Shown: positions 1 to 8,377 of the stretch, in pieces
How the letters are laid out: each line of letters starts with the position of its first letter
Numbering within the stretch: position 1 is the first letter of the stretch
DNA from: an uncultured Oscillospiraceae bacterium
GTDB lineage: Bacteria > Bacillota > Clostridia > Oscillospirales > Oscillospiraceae
DNA length: 64,000 nucleotides
Direction: 5' to 3'
Assembly: GCA_947625045.1 (NCBI GenBank)
Contig: CANQMW010000010.1
Location: 29,663-93,662, forward strand
Notes under the pieces: model-generated
The model's input: only the letters and a program-made list of their open reading frames with translations
The model's database searches: none
What the model was told of the DNA's origin: nothing
Position numbers and translations under genes: made by a program

Positions 1-1
1 C

Positions 2-1087
2 GAGTTCCGCGTGGGGCTGACCCCCGACGCCGTGGGGGAGTATGTGCACGCGGGCAATACCGTGTACGTGGAAAAGGGCGCGGGCCTCGGCGCCGGTTTT
101 GAGGACAGTGAATACGAGGCCGCGGGCGGGAAGCTGCTGGACAGGGCGGAGGACATCTGGGCCAAAGCGGATATGATCGTGAAGGTGAAGGAGCCCCTGG
201 AGAGCGAGTACAAATACTTCCGGGAGGGGCTCATCATCTACACCTACTTCCACCTGGCCGCGGACAAGGCGCTTACCGAGGCGCTCTTGAAGAGCAGGAC
301 CACGGCTATGGCCTACGAGACCATCCTGGGCCCCGGCGGGAAGGGGCTGCCCTGCCTCTACTGCATGAGCGAGATCGCCGGGCGCATGGCGGTGCTGGAG
401 GGGGCCAAGTACCTGGAAAAGACCTACGGCGGCCGGGGCGTCATGCTGGGGGCCGTGCCCGGGTGCGACAAGGCGGACGTGGTCATCATCGGCGCCGGCA
501 ACGCGGGCATCAACGCCTGCCGCATGGCGGTGGGCCTGGGCGCCCGGGTCACGGTGCTGGACATCAACCACCAGCGCCTGGCCTATCTGGACGAGGTGTT
601 CGGTACCCAGATCACCACCCTCTATTCCAGCCGGGCCAATCTTTTGAAGGCCCTGCAGAAGGCGGACCTGGTCATCGGCTGCGTCATGCTGGCCCCCGGC
701 CGGGAGTGCGAGAAGCTGGTGCACCGGGAAGACCTGAAGCTCATGAAAAAGGGCGCGGTGCTGGTGGACATCGTCATCGACCAGGGCGGCTGCTTTGAGA
801 CGAGCCGGCCAACCACCCACGCGGACCCCGTCTACGAGGTGGACGGCATCCTCCACTACTGCGTGGCCAACATCCCCGGCAGCGTGCCCCGCACCTCCAC
901 CGAGGCGCTGGTGAACTCCACCCTGGCCCATGGGGTGCAGATGACGCGCTTGGGCCTGGAGAAGGCGTGCCTTACAGACCCCTGCCTCATGAGCGGGCTC
1001 AATACCTACAAGGGAAAGCTCACCTTCCAGGCCGTGGCCGAGGCGTTGGATATCCCCTACGCGGACCCGGCGGCGCTGATGAAGTAA
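2..1087 (+). CDS. ald: Alanine dehydrogenase, 5' partial
   Basis: Interconverts L-alanine and pyruvate plus ammonium using NAD in the cytoplasm. The reading frame is already open at base 2 (EFRVGLTPD), so about ten N-terminal residues lie outside the window. The 361 visible residues match the usual length of about 370. Seen: the KVKEPL segment of the substrate pocket, a nucleotide-binding VIIGAGNAG loop, and the DIVIDQGG..ETSRPTTH stretch diagnostic of the family. It is followed by a GC-rich hairpin and then an unrelated promoter, so it appears to end its own transcript. Confidence 0.95.
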   Translation, partial: EFRVGLTPDAVGEYVHAGNTVYVEKGAGLGAGFEDSEYEAAGGKLLDRAEDIWAKADMIVKVKEPLESEYKYFREGLIIYTYFHLAADKALTEALLKSRTTAMAYETILGPGGKGLPCLYCMSEIAGRMAVLEGAKYLEKTYGGRGVMLGAVPGCDKADVVIIGAGNAGINACRMAVGLGARVTVLDINHQRLAYLDEVFGTQITTLYSSRANLLKALQKADLVIGCVMLAPGRECEKLVHREDLKLMKKGAVLVDIVIDQGGCFETSRPTTHADPVYEVDGILHYCVANIPGSVPRTSTEALVNSTLAHGVQMTRLGLEKACLTDPCLMSGLNTYKGKLTFQAVAEALDIPYADPAALMK

Positions 1088-1100
1088 GCGGCAGTATGGG

Positions 1101-1129
1101 GCGGGGAGGCGCTTTTCGCGCCTCCCCGC
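1101..1129 (+). terminator. Hairpin after ald
   Basis: An 11-12 bp perfect GC-rich stem (arms 1101-1111 and 1119-1129) lies 13 bases after the ald stop. The tail after it is only weakly T-rich, so termination is likely but not certain. Confidence 0.6.
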
Positions 1130-1150
1130 TTGTTGCGGGCAAATAGGGGG

Positions 1151-1179
1151 GTGACGGGCCCGCTTGGATGTGCTATAAT
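1151..1179 (+). promoter_or_regulatory. Promoter of the double-glycine peptide gene
   Basis: GTGACG at 1151-1156, 17-base spacer, TATAAT at 1174-1179 with an upstream TGn extension (TGCTATAAT). It gives a leader of about 90 bases before the peptide gene at 1277. Confidence 0.7.
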
Positions 1180-1276
1180 AAAAAAGCAGGAAAAAAACAA
1201 AAAATTTTTCACATCCATTAGCCCTTTTCCCTCGCTGGGCCGTATAAAGAGACAGAAACCAAAAGGAGGAACGAAC

Positions 1277-1495
1277 ATGTCCGACAAGGAGAATAAAAAG
1301 ACCCATCAGGAGCTGACCGATGAGGCTCTGGACGCCGTGTCCGGGGGGCTTTACGGGAACGACGAGGAGGTCATCTGCGCCGGTTGCCACAGGCCTGTAA
1401 AGAAGCTGCAGGCCGCGGTCATCAACGGCCTTTACTACTGCTCCACCTGCGCCAACGATCCCACGGGCGCCAGTACTGTGGTGATCAGCAACTGA
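1277..1495 (+). CDS. Small double-glycine-leader peptide with two CxxC pairs
   Basis: 72 residues of unknown function. The start at 1277 is set by AAAGGAGG at 1262-1269. Residues 12-24 read ELTDEALDAVSGG, the form of a leader cut after Gly-Gly in peptide bacteriocins and RiPP precursors. The remaining 48 residues carry C34-C37 and C55-C58, spaced like a zinc ribbon. No C39 peptidase-transporter, lanthipeptide synthase or radical SAM enzyme is next to it. It has its own promoter and terminator, so it is a single-gene unit. It may be an orphan RiPP or bacteriocin-type precursor processed by a system elsewhere, or a small zinc protein with a coincidental motif. Confidence 0.75.
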   Translation: MSDKENKKTHQELTDEALDAVSGGLYGNDEEVICAGCHRPVKKLQAAVINGLYYCSTCANDPTGASTVVISN

Positions 1496-1507
1496 GGCCG
1501 GAAAGTA

Positions 1508-1549
1508 AAGAACCGGGGCGCGTGCTCATGGCACGCGCCCCGGTTCTTT
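1508..1549. terminator. Bidirectional terminator
   Basis: Long stem of about 18 bp around a TCAT loop, A-rich on the left and T-rich on the right. It separates the convergent peptide gene and cls, and can stop transcription both ways. Confidence 0.85.
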
Positions 1550-1554
1550 ATCTC

Positions 1555-3072
1555 TCAGCACAGCGGCGCGAAGATGCGAAGCACTCCGTCTGTGAGCCAG
1601 TGCCAGAAGCCATGGTCTATATTGTCCAGCGTCCTCTCCCGGCACTTTTCCAGCGTGGCCAGATAGTCAGCCTTCAGGTCCTTAAGGAGGGAGGCCTTAT
1701 AGAACAGGGAGTTGTTCTCAAAGTGGAGAAACAGGCTCCGGTAGTCCAGGTTCACCGTGCCCACCGTGCACATGGCGTCGTCCACGATGCTTGCCTTGGC
1801 GTGGACGAAGCCGGGCGTGTACTCGTATATCTTCACCCCCGCCTCCAGGAGCACGGGATAGAAGCTCCGGCCCATGCGGTAGACCAGCTTCTTGTCCGGG
1901 ATGCCGGGCATGATGATGCGCACGTCCACCCCTCGCCTTGCCGCCCGGACCAGGGCCCCCAGCAGGGCGTCCCCGGGCATGAGATAGGGGGTGTAGAACC
2001 AGGCGTAGTTTTTGGCCTGGCTGAGGAGGTCTATAAAGAGCTCGTTGGATACGGCGTAGTTCTTGAGGGGCGAGTCATAGTAGCTCAGCACCAGGCCGTC
2101 ATGGGCCGCGCCCGGGCCTGGGACGGGCGGCGGGGCGAGGAAGCCGTCGGGGATAGGGTCGTCGTGGGCGAAGGCGTTCCAGAAGGCGGCGAACATGCGG
2201 GTATAATTGCCCACGGCCTCGCCGGTGAGTTTGAAGCCGATGTCCTTCCAGTGGCCGAAGCGCTCGATGTGGTTGATGTACTCATCCGCCAGGTTCACGC
2301 CGCCGGAGAAGGCCACCTTCCCGTCGATGATGAGCATCTTCCGGTGGTCCCGGCAGTTGAGGGTGCCCTTGATGAACAGCAGGGGGTTGAAGGGGGCCAC
2401 CCGGATGCCCTTTTTCGCCAGAGAACCGGCATTCTTCCAGGAGTAGGTGCCGATGCTGCCCAGGTCGTCGTAGAGCACCCGCACGTCCACGCCCTGGGCG
2501 GCCTTTTTGGCCATGATGTCCACCATGGAGTCCCACATGAGGCCGTCCTCCAGGATGAAGTACTCCACGAAGATGAACTTCTCCGCCTTTTCCAGCTCTT
2601 CCAGCATCACGGGGAACATGTCGTCGCCCAGAGGGTAATAGACGGCGGAGCGGTTCACATGCAGGGGAAAGCCGGCGGCGTCCTGCACGGTGCGGAAGGT
2701 CTGGGCCGCCCGGGCGTCGTCCCCGGCCAGGGCCTCATAGAGGGGTGCCGTGTCGTCCGGCCATGCCGGCAGGGGCTTTGCCTCCGCCAGCTTTTTCTGC
2801 AGGGGCTTTGTGGTGCGCTTGTTGCCGAAGAGAAGATACAGCAGCGCCCCCGCCAGGGGGAAGGTCAGAACCAGCAGCAGCCATATGATCTTATAGGTGC
2901 CCTCGTCCTGCTTGGTTATGATATAGAGGACCAGCAGAAAGGCCAGGATGGACAGCGCGAAGCTGATGACCCCCGCCCAGGGCTTGAGCCAGGAAAACAG
3001 CACCGCCAGCCATACCGCCTGCAGCAGCACGGCGGGGAGGATGGTGAGCACGCGCCGAAGGATCTTGTTCAT
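1555..3072 (-). CDS. cls: Cardiolipin synthase
   Basis: 505 residues. A membrane phospholipase-D-family enzyme that condenses phosphatidylglycerol molecules to cardiolipin. The start at 3072 (MNKILRR) follows GGAGGC and is better than a further-upstream start with no ribosome site. Hydrophobic segments at about residues 10-75 give the N-terminal membrane anchor (PLDc_N type). Two HKD motifs are present: H243-K245-D250 (DHRKMLIIDG) and H424-K426-D431 (VHAKASIVDD). Length and both active sites are intact. It is monocistronic and convergent with the upstream peptide gene. Confidence 0.95.
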   Translation of the reverse strand: MNKILRRVLTILPAVLLQAVWLAVLFSWLKPWAGVISFALSILAFLLVLYIITKQDEGTYKIIWLLLVLTFPLAGALLYLLFGNKRTTKPLQKKLAEAKPLPAWPDDTAPLYEALAGDDARAAQTFRTVQDAAGFPLHVNRSAVYYPLGDDMFPVMLEELEKAEKFIFVEYFILEDGLMWDSMVDIMAKKAAQGVDVRVLYDDLGSIGTYSWKNAGSLAKKGIRVAPFNPLLFIKGTLNCRDHRKMLIIDGKVAFSGGVNLADEYINHIERFGHWKDIGFKLTGEAVGNYTRMFAAFWNAFAHDDPIPDGFLAPPPVPGPGAAHDGLVLSYYDSPLKNYAVSNELFIDLLSQAKNYAWFYTPYLMPGDALLGALVRAARRGVDVRIIMPGIPDKKLVYRMGRSFYPVLLEAGVKIYEYTPGFVHAKASIVDDAMCTVGTVNLDYRSLFLHFENNSLFYKASLLKDLKADYLATLEKCRERTLDNIDHGFWHWLTDGVLRIFAPLC

Positions 3073-3149
3073 GGTATCGCCTCCTGCGCCTATTTTACTC
3101 CCTTGTCCCGGATCTAGCAAGGCCCGGACAGGGAGAAACGCGGCAAGCC

Positions 3150-3178
3150 TTGCGCTTGGCGGGCGGCGGTGATACAAT
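3150..3178 (+). promoter_or_regulatory. Promoter of first MATE gene
   Basis: TTGCGC at 3150-3155, 17-base spacer, TACAAT at 3173-3178 with a TGn extension (TGATACAAT). Confidence 0.6.
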
Positions 3179-3210
3179 AGGGGCCGCGCGTATGCGGGGA
3201 GGTGTCAGCC

Positions 3211-4584
3211 ATGGAGAAAGTGAAGACCGGCCGGGAGGAGATGTTTGAGACCATGCCCGTGCCCCGGGCGGTGTGGACCATGGTGCTGCCCGCGGTCATC
3301 AGCCAGCTCATCGTGCTCATCTACAACATGGCCGACACCTTCTTCATCGGCCGCACCAACGACCCCTGCATGGTGGCGGGGGCGTCCCTCATCCTGCCCC
3401 TTTTCAATATCACGGTGGCGCTGGCGGGCCTCGCCGGCGTGGGGGGCGGGGCGCTCATCTCCCGGCTTTTGGGCCGGCAGCAGCCGGAAGAGGCAAGGCG
3501 GGTCTACAGCTTCTGCGTGTGGCTCACCCTGGCCGTGTCGGCGGCGTTCTCTTTGAGCACCCTCGCCTTCATGCGCCCGCTGATGGGCCTTCTGGGGGCG
3601 GGGGAGGATACCTATGCTTTTGCCAGCGGCTACGCCTTTTTCGTCATCGTCTGCGGCGGGGTGCCCACCGTATTGTCCAACACCCTGGCCACCCTCATCC
3701 GGAGCATCGGCGAGTCCGGGAAGGCGGGCTTCGGCATCACCATGGGGGGCCTCGTGAACATCGCGCTGGATCCCCTTTTCATGTTCGTGCTGCTGCCCCG
3801 GGGCCATGAGATCATGGGGGCGGGCGCGGCCACGTGCCTTTCCAACTGCATCGCCTGTGGGTATTTCATCATCGTGATAAAAAGGATGAAGGACAGCAGG
3901 GTCCTGCGGCTGGGAAAGCCCACGGCGTTGCCCTCCAAAGAGAGCCTCAAGTCCGTGTTTGCCGTGGGGCTGCCGTCCTCCATCACGTCGCTTCTATTCG
4001 ACCTTGACTACATTGTCATCGACCGGCTCATGTCCGCCTACAGCGACGTGGCCCTGGCGGCGGTGGGCATCGTGCTGAAGGTGGAGCGGCTGCCGCTCAA
4101 CACTGGCGTGGGCATATGCCTTGGCATGACGCCCATCGTGGCCTATAACTTTTCCGCGGGAAACTATGAGCGCATGAACGCCGTCAAACGCTATTCCCTG
4201 AAGATAGGCCTCATATGCGCGGCGGTGAGCATAGTGCTCTATGAGCTCTTCGCCGGGCAGATCATGCGCGTCTTCATCCGGGACGCCCAGACCGTGGCCC
4301 TGGGCACGGGGTTTCTCCGGGCGCGGATACTGGCCACGCCGCTGATGTTTTTGAGCTTTTTCCATGTGCACCTGTTCAACGGCTTCGGCGAGGGGGGACA
4401 CGCCCTCTTCCTGGGCGTGGTGCGCTGGGTGGGGCTCAATATCCCCATGCTGTTTCTGCTCAACTGGCTCTTCGGCATAAACGGCATCGTCTGGGCCCAG
4501 GCCACGGCGGACGGGCTCAACGTGCTGCTGTGCTTCGCTGTCTATCACAGGTATGCCAGGAAGGCATTTCCCAAGGAGGAGTAG
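3211..4584 (+). CDS. MATE family multidrug/organic cation exporter
   Basis: 457 residues with about 12 hydrophobic segments in two MatE repeats. The MATE hallmarks are visible near the N terminus (VLPAVISQLIVLIYNMADTFFIG) and in the GxxxSNxxARLIR-like loop of the first repeat. It exports cationic drugs or metabolites using Na+ or H+; the substrate cannot be read from sequence. ATG 3211 is chosen because GGGGAGG at 3196-3202 sits 8 bases upstream; a GTG at 3202 overlaps that site. A small gene follows after 3 bases with its ribosome site inside the end of this gene. Confidence 0.92.
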   Translation: MEKVKTGREEMFETMPVPRAVWTMVLPAVISQLIVLIYNMADTFFIGRTNDPCMVAGASLILPLFNITVALAGLAGVGGGALISRLLGRQQPEEARRVYSFCVWLTLAVSAAFSLSTLAFMRPLMGLLGAGEDTYAFASGYAFFVIVCGGVPTVLSNTLATLIRSIGESGKAGFGITMGGLVNIALDPLFMFVLLPRGHEIMGAGAATCLSNCIACGYFIIVIKRMKDSRVLRLGKPTALPSKESLKSVFAVGLPSSITSLLFDLDYIVIDRLMSAYSDVALAAVGIVLKVERLPLNTGVGICLGMTPIVAYNFSAGNYERMNAVKRYSLKIGLICAAVSIVLYELFAGQIMRVFIRDAQTVALGTGFLRARILATPLMFLSFFHVHLFNGFGEGGHALFLGVVRWVGLNIPMLFLLNWLFGINGIVWAQATADGLNVLLCFAVYHRYARKAFPKEE

Positions 4585-4587
4585 GCT

Positions 4588-4800
4588 ATGTTCGGAAGGA
4601 AGAAGGGGCCTAAGTACGACAGGACCGGCAAGGAGCCGATTATCCGCGCCAGCATATGCACCGGCGAGAAGGCGGCTGGGTACCGGGAGACCGCCACGGG
4701 CCGCTTTGTGGAGGTCATGCTGATCCGCTCCGACGCCGACCTGGAACGATTTTTGCGGGACTACGGCTTCGACAAGAGCGAGATCAAATATGAGTGGTGA
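4588..4800 (+). CDS. Conserved small hypothetical protein
   Basis: 70 residues, basic N terminus (MFGRKKGPKYDR), then a mixed alpha/beta-like sequence ending FDKSEIKYEW. Not recognised. It begins 3 bases after the MATE stop, with AAGGAGG inside the end of that gene, so the two are co-transcribed and probably translationally coupled. No membrane segment or signal peptide. Confidence 0.7.
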   Translation: MFGRKKGPKYDRTGKEPIIRASICTGEKAAGYRETATGRFVEVMLIRSDADLERFLRDYGFDKSEIKYEW

Positions 4801-4806
4801 AGACAA

Positions 4807-4830
4807 GGGCCGGCGCATCAGCGCCGGCCC
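4807..4830 (+). terminator. Hairpin ending the MATE operon
   Basis: Perfect 10-bp GC stem with an ATCA loop just after the stop codon. There is no T run, so it may be a weak terminator or 3'-end protector. Confidence 0.5.
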
Positions 4831-4874
4831 TGACGCCATCGGACCGCTCCGGGATGACCATGTCGGGACTTTCG

Positions 4875-4903
4875 TTGACGGACGTCAGGCGATGTGATAA
4901 AAT
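4875..4903 (+). promoter_or_regulatory. Promoter of surface lipoprotein gene
   Basis: TTGACG at 4875-4880, 17-base spacer, TAAAAT at 4898-4903. It leaves a leader of roughly 85 bases containing an AAGGCAA/TTGCCTT hairpin before the start at 4996. Confidence 0.6.
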
Positions 4904-4995
4904 AATTTAATTAATGTATGTCTTTCGTGTGTGACGTGCCGCAAAGGCAAGAGGGAAAAATATAAAATTTTGCCTTACGGGAAAGGGCATGAACG

Positions 4996-7278
4996 ATGAG
5001 AGGGAAAAAGACGGTCTCGCTCCTGTTGCTCCTGGGGCTTTTCTGCGGCGTTTTTTCCGGCTGCGGCGTAAAGCAGGCCAGCGTCCATCCGGTGGGCGTC
5101 GGTCCGGAGGTCCATCTGCAGCTGCGGGAATATGATCCGGAGGAGAGCATCGAAGAGGCAACGGAGAAGCTGGCCGAAACGGATAAAATGTGCGATCTGA
5201 TCTCGGCCCCGAAAGTGTCTCAGCGAAAGATCTCGCTGGTATTTATGGGCATCGCCTATGACGCGGAAATGGAACAGCTCTGCAGGATGCTGAAGGAGCG
5301 CAGCATCCCGGCCGTCTTTCTCGTGGACGGGATGGCCGCCGCGGAGAGCAGCGACGCGGTGGAGTATTTGGTCCGCGAGGGCTTTGAGGTGGGCAACTTC
5401 ACCCTGAAGGCGGACAAGGGCATGCAGGACCTGCCGGAGGAGGGGATCGCCGCGTCCTTTGCCCACGCGCAGACGATCCTGAAAGAGATCACGGGAAAAA
5501 CGCCGGAGTATTGCTCCGCCAATGCCACGCAGTTCACCGATCAGGTCCTGCACGCGGCCTATTGTGCCGGGCTGAAGACGGCCGTGGAGCCGTCGAAATA
5601 CCTGGCGGCGGTCAGCCTGCCCACATTCATCGCGGCCATGGGGTTCGTGTCGGGGCTGAATTCGGGGGACGTCATCGCGGTCAAGCTGAACGAAGGGCTG
5701 GACGAGACGGAGTACGAGCCGGCTGAGGAGGACGAACGTCCGGCCGTGGACTTTGACGACGCGCTGCAGGAAGAGCCGCCGCAGGAAGAGAAAGAAGAGA
5801 CAAAAACGGATATTCTCACTACCGTGCGGAACCTGCTGGACGCGCTGGAGACCAGCGAGATGGCGGTGGTGTCGCTGGACCGTCTGAGCCTGGACTTTGA
5901 CGAGCTGGTTGCGGCGATGTTCACGGTCGATGACAACGCCTGGCGGGACGGCACCAAAGAGCATGCCCCGGTGGACGCCGATTGGTTCGACAAAGCGTTG
6001 TTTATCGGTGACGCGCAGATGGTGGCCTTTGAGGAATTTGTGAAGGATATCCCCCAGTCGGCCTCGTTCTGCGCATACAGCACGCTCACGCCCCGGCAGG
6101 TCGTGGACAATGCAGCTGTCCCGGACGCGAAGAGCGGCGAAGAGGGCATATTCGATGAGATCTGTTCCCAAAACCCCAGCAGGGTCTTCGTCCTGATGGG
6201 GCTGAACGATCTGTCCACATCGACCAACGACGAGCTGATCGATTCCTATGAGGCGATGGTCAAGCTGCTCCGGGAGCAGTTCCCCGACGTGCAGATCATC
6301 CTCCAGGGAATACTGCCGGTGACGGAGGCCGCGGAAAAGGAACGGGTCATCATCTCCAACGGGCGGATCAAAAGGCTCAACGGGCGGATCGCGCAGCTGG
6401 CGGCGGAGAACGGCTGCCTCTATATCGACGCCAGCCCCATGCTGACCAACCGGAACGGATATATGTTTTCCTTCCTGGCGCATAAGAACGGCGTTTGTCC
6501 CAATAAAGACGGCTGTAAGCGGTGGTTCGAGTATCTGCAGAGCCATGTGTTTTTGACGCCGGAGGAGGAAAAACTGCTGGAAGAGCCGCTTGTGAATGGC
6601 TCTGAAGCGACGAATACGCCCGCTGTCACGGCGACAGCCGCGCCCACGCCGACGAAAAAACCGGCCGCCACACCGGAGCCTGTGGAGAAGTTCGTCCCGC
6701 TGGTGCAGGAGCAGAGCGTTCCCGCTTCCTCCGATTATTTTGCCAACGCCGGTTTTCTTGGCAACTCCGTGCTGTCCGGCTTGTGGTATTATAACAGCGG
6801 CCTGCTTCCCGCTGACGTCAGCCATTGGTTCTGGCAGGACGGCCTTACGATCACGGCGGCACTGTCCTATGTTGATAAAATGAAGGATCAACAGTTTGAC
6901 AAGATCTATATTGGGTTCGGCATGAATGAGCTCAATTATGATCAGGACGCCGTGCGCGAGGCGTATGACTTCGTGATCGGCCAGCTCCGGGACGACCATC
7001 CCGGCGCAGTGATCTATCTTATGAGTGCGACGCCCGTGAGCAGGGAATGTGATGCGGAAGGGGAGTTCACGTACGACGGCGTCCTTGCCTTTAACGAGAT
7101 GCTGAAGACGATCGCCGCGGAGCAGCAGGTCTGGTATTTGGATGCCTACTCTGCTTTGTGTGATTCAGAGGGATTCCTGCCCTCCGATGTGACGACGGAC
7201 GGCGTCCACTTTAAACCGGTCCACTACCAGCTCTGGTTTGATTATCTGGCCTCGCACTATGTCCCGGATGAAGATTGA
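4996..7278 (+). CDS. Surface lipoprotein: deacetylase-like domain plus tandem SGNH domains
   Basis: 760 residues. A lipoprotein signal peptide ends at C23 (VFSGC), placing it on the outer face of the membrane. Residues about 78-235 resemble a NodB-type polysaccharide deacetylase fold without obvious metal ligands. Residues about 330-515 form an SGNH domain in which the block I serine is alanine (IGDAQ, 337-341), with GLND at 402-405. A Thr/Pro linker (about 540-565) leads to a second SGNH domain with GNS at 589-591, GMNE near 642-645 and a C-terminal DGVHF. The second domain closely resembles the gene at 40209. Likely acts on an extracellular polysaccharide, for example by acylation or deacylation; this is inferred from the adjacent synthesis genes. 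Confidence 0.8.
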   Translation: MRGKKTVSLLLLLGLFCGVFSGCGVKQASVHPVGVGPEVHLQLREYDPEESIEEATEKLAETDKMCDLISAPKVSQRKISLVFMGIAYDAEMEQLCRMLKERSIPAVFLVDGMAAAESSDAVEYLVREGFEVGNFTLKADKGMQDLPEEGIAASFAHAQTILKEITGKTPEYCSANATQFTDQVLHAAYCAGLKTAVEPSKYLAAVSLPTFIAAMGFVSGLNSGDVIAVKLNEGLDETEYEPAEEDERPAVDFDDALQEEPPQEEKEETKTDILTTVRNLLDALETSEMAVVSLDRLSLDFDELVAAMFTVDDNAWRDGTKEHAPVDADWFDKALFIGDAQMVAFEEFVKDIPQSASFCAYSTLTPRQVVDNAAVPDAKSGEEGIFDEICSQNPSRVFVLMGLNDLSTSTNDELIDSYEAMVKLLREQFPDVQIILQGILPVTEAAEKERVIISNGRIKRLNGRIAQLAAENGCLYIDASPMLTNRNGYMFSFLAHKNGVCPNKDGCKRWFEYLQSHVFLTPEEEKLLEEPLVNGSEATNTPAVTATAAPTPTKKPAATPEPVEKFVPLVQEQSVPASSDYFANAGFLGNSVLSGLWYYNSGLLPADVSHWFWQDGLTITAALSYVDKMKDQQFDKIYIGFGMNELNYDQDAVREAYDFVIGQLRDDHPGAVIYLMSATPVSRECDAEGEFTYDGVLAFNEMLKTIAAEQQVWYLDAYSALCDSEGFLPSDVTTDGVHFKPVHYQLWFDYLASHYVPDED

Positions 7279-7292
7279 CAGATGACAGAAAA

Positions 7293-7323
7293 GCCCTCCT
7301 CATGTCAAAGGCATGAGGAGGGC
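7293..7323. terminator. Convergent terminator
   Basis: 12-bp perfect stem (arms 7293-7304 and 7312-7323) followed by a T-rich stretch on the plus strand. It lies between the convergent lipoprotein and GH18-like genes. Confidence 0.85.
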
Positions 7324-7339
7324 GTCTTATTTTTATATC

Positions 7340-8368
7340 TTATGCCCAGGTGTTCCCGCCCACGCGCCACAGATCGAATCTGGCGTCGGCGTCCGTCTGC
7401 AGGATGACGCCGCGCCAGGCGGCCAGCGTCTGGGCGTCCGCGTACCATACGGTGTGCTTTTCATCGCCGTCGCGATAGGTGAAGTACAGCGCGCTGCTGT
7501 CGCCGTCCCGCTTCGTTTTGACGCCGCTTTCGGCGGCGAGCGCCTCCGCCTGCGCTTGGGTCAGAGCGCGAACGCCCCTGCCGTCCGCGTCCCACTCAAA
7601 TCCGCCGGTGGCGAGCGCGTAAACGGCGTGGGGCAGTACGGAGAATTTCTCTGCCGTCTTCTTCAGGAACGCGGCGTCGGCCTTCGGGCCTGGGCTGCTG
7701 CCGAGACCGTGGAGATTGTAACACATGACGGTATATTCCGCGTCCTCCGGCAGAGCCAGCGTATCGACCGGCGCCGTCACCGGCAGCACCACGCGCACAG
7801 CGATCCGGCGCTCCTCCGCCTTGTCCGCGAGCACCTGCAAAAAGCTGCCGTAGCTGGTCCAGATCCCGTCGTCCTTCATGTTCTCAAAATCGATCTCGAT
7901 CCCGCCGGCGCCCATATCCCGGACCGTGTCCAGAAGCTCGCCGGCCGTCGCCTCCATCCGGGCCTTGTCGGACCACAGCTTCGTCAGAAGCTGGACGTCC
8001 TTCTGTGTGGCGGTCCCGTCCGCGTGCTGCACGTCGTTCGTAAAAGAGACGTATACCATGGGCGTTTGCAGCTCAGCCAAAAGCTCCCGGTCCTGGCGCA
8101 TGGCCTCCGGCATATATACATTGGCCCCATCGTCGAAATAGCCGGCGAACAGGCAGAGGCTGTCCGTGTCGTCCTGAAGGGCTTCCAGCTCATCCGTCAC
8201 ATCGCTGTCCCAGTATACGTACCAGGCACAGTTCCACCCGGCGTCCAGCAGGGACTCGGAAGGAGGAGCGGGCTGTTCCGCCTGCCTGGTACACAGAAAT
8301 ATCACCAGCAGGGAGGCCAGCAGCGCCAGCACGCAAAGCAGTATTATAACGGATCTGCGCATTTTCAT
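7340..8368 (-). CDS. GH18-like extracellular glycosidase (YaaH/SleL-type fold)
   Basis: 342 residues with an N-terminal signal anchor (about residues 6-26). The family-18 active-site strand is visible as GGIEIDFEN at 155-163, with E162 at the proton-donor position; the first aspartate of DxxDxDxE is E158. A C-terminal FDLWRVGGN segment fits the last strand of the barrel. Such enzymes cut beta-1,4 N-acetylhexosamine polymers or peptidoglycan. It is the last gene of the polysaccharide operon and starts 9 bases after the deacetylase-like gene, so trimming or release of the polymer is a plausible role. Confidence 0.8.
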   Translation of the reverse strand: MKMRRSVIILLCVLALLASLLVIFLCTRQAEQPAPPSESLLDAGWNCAWYVYWDSDVTDELEALQDDTDSLCLFAGYFDDGANVYMPEAMRQDRELLAELQTPMVYVSFTNDVQHADGTATQKDVQLLTKLWSDKARMEATAGELLDTVRDMGAGGIEIDFENMKDDGIWTSYGSFLQVLADKAEERRIAVRVVLPVTAPVDTLALPEDAEYTVMCYNLHGLGSSPGPKADAAFLKKTAEKFSVLPHAVYALATGGFEWDADGRGVRALTQAQAEALAAESGVKTKRDGDSSALYFTYRDGDEKHTVWYADAQTLAAWRGVILQTDADARFDLWRVGGNTWA

Positions 8369-8377
8369 ATCCTGTCC

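Noticed and set aside
4904..4995. c-di-GMP riboswitch in the lipoprotein leader
   Set aside because: GTGACG and GCAAAGGC recall parts of the GEMM core, but the leader is too short and the remaining conserved bases and helices are missing.
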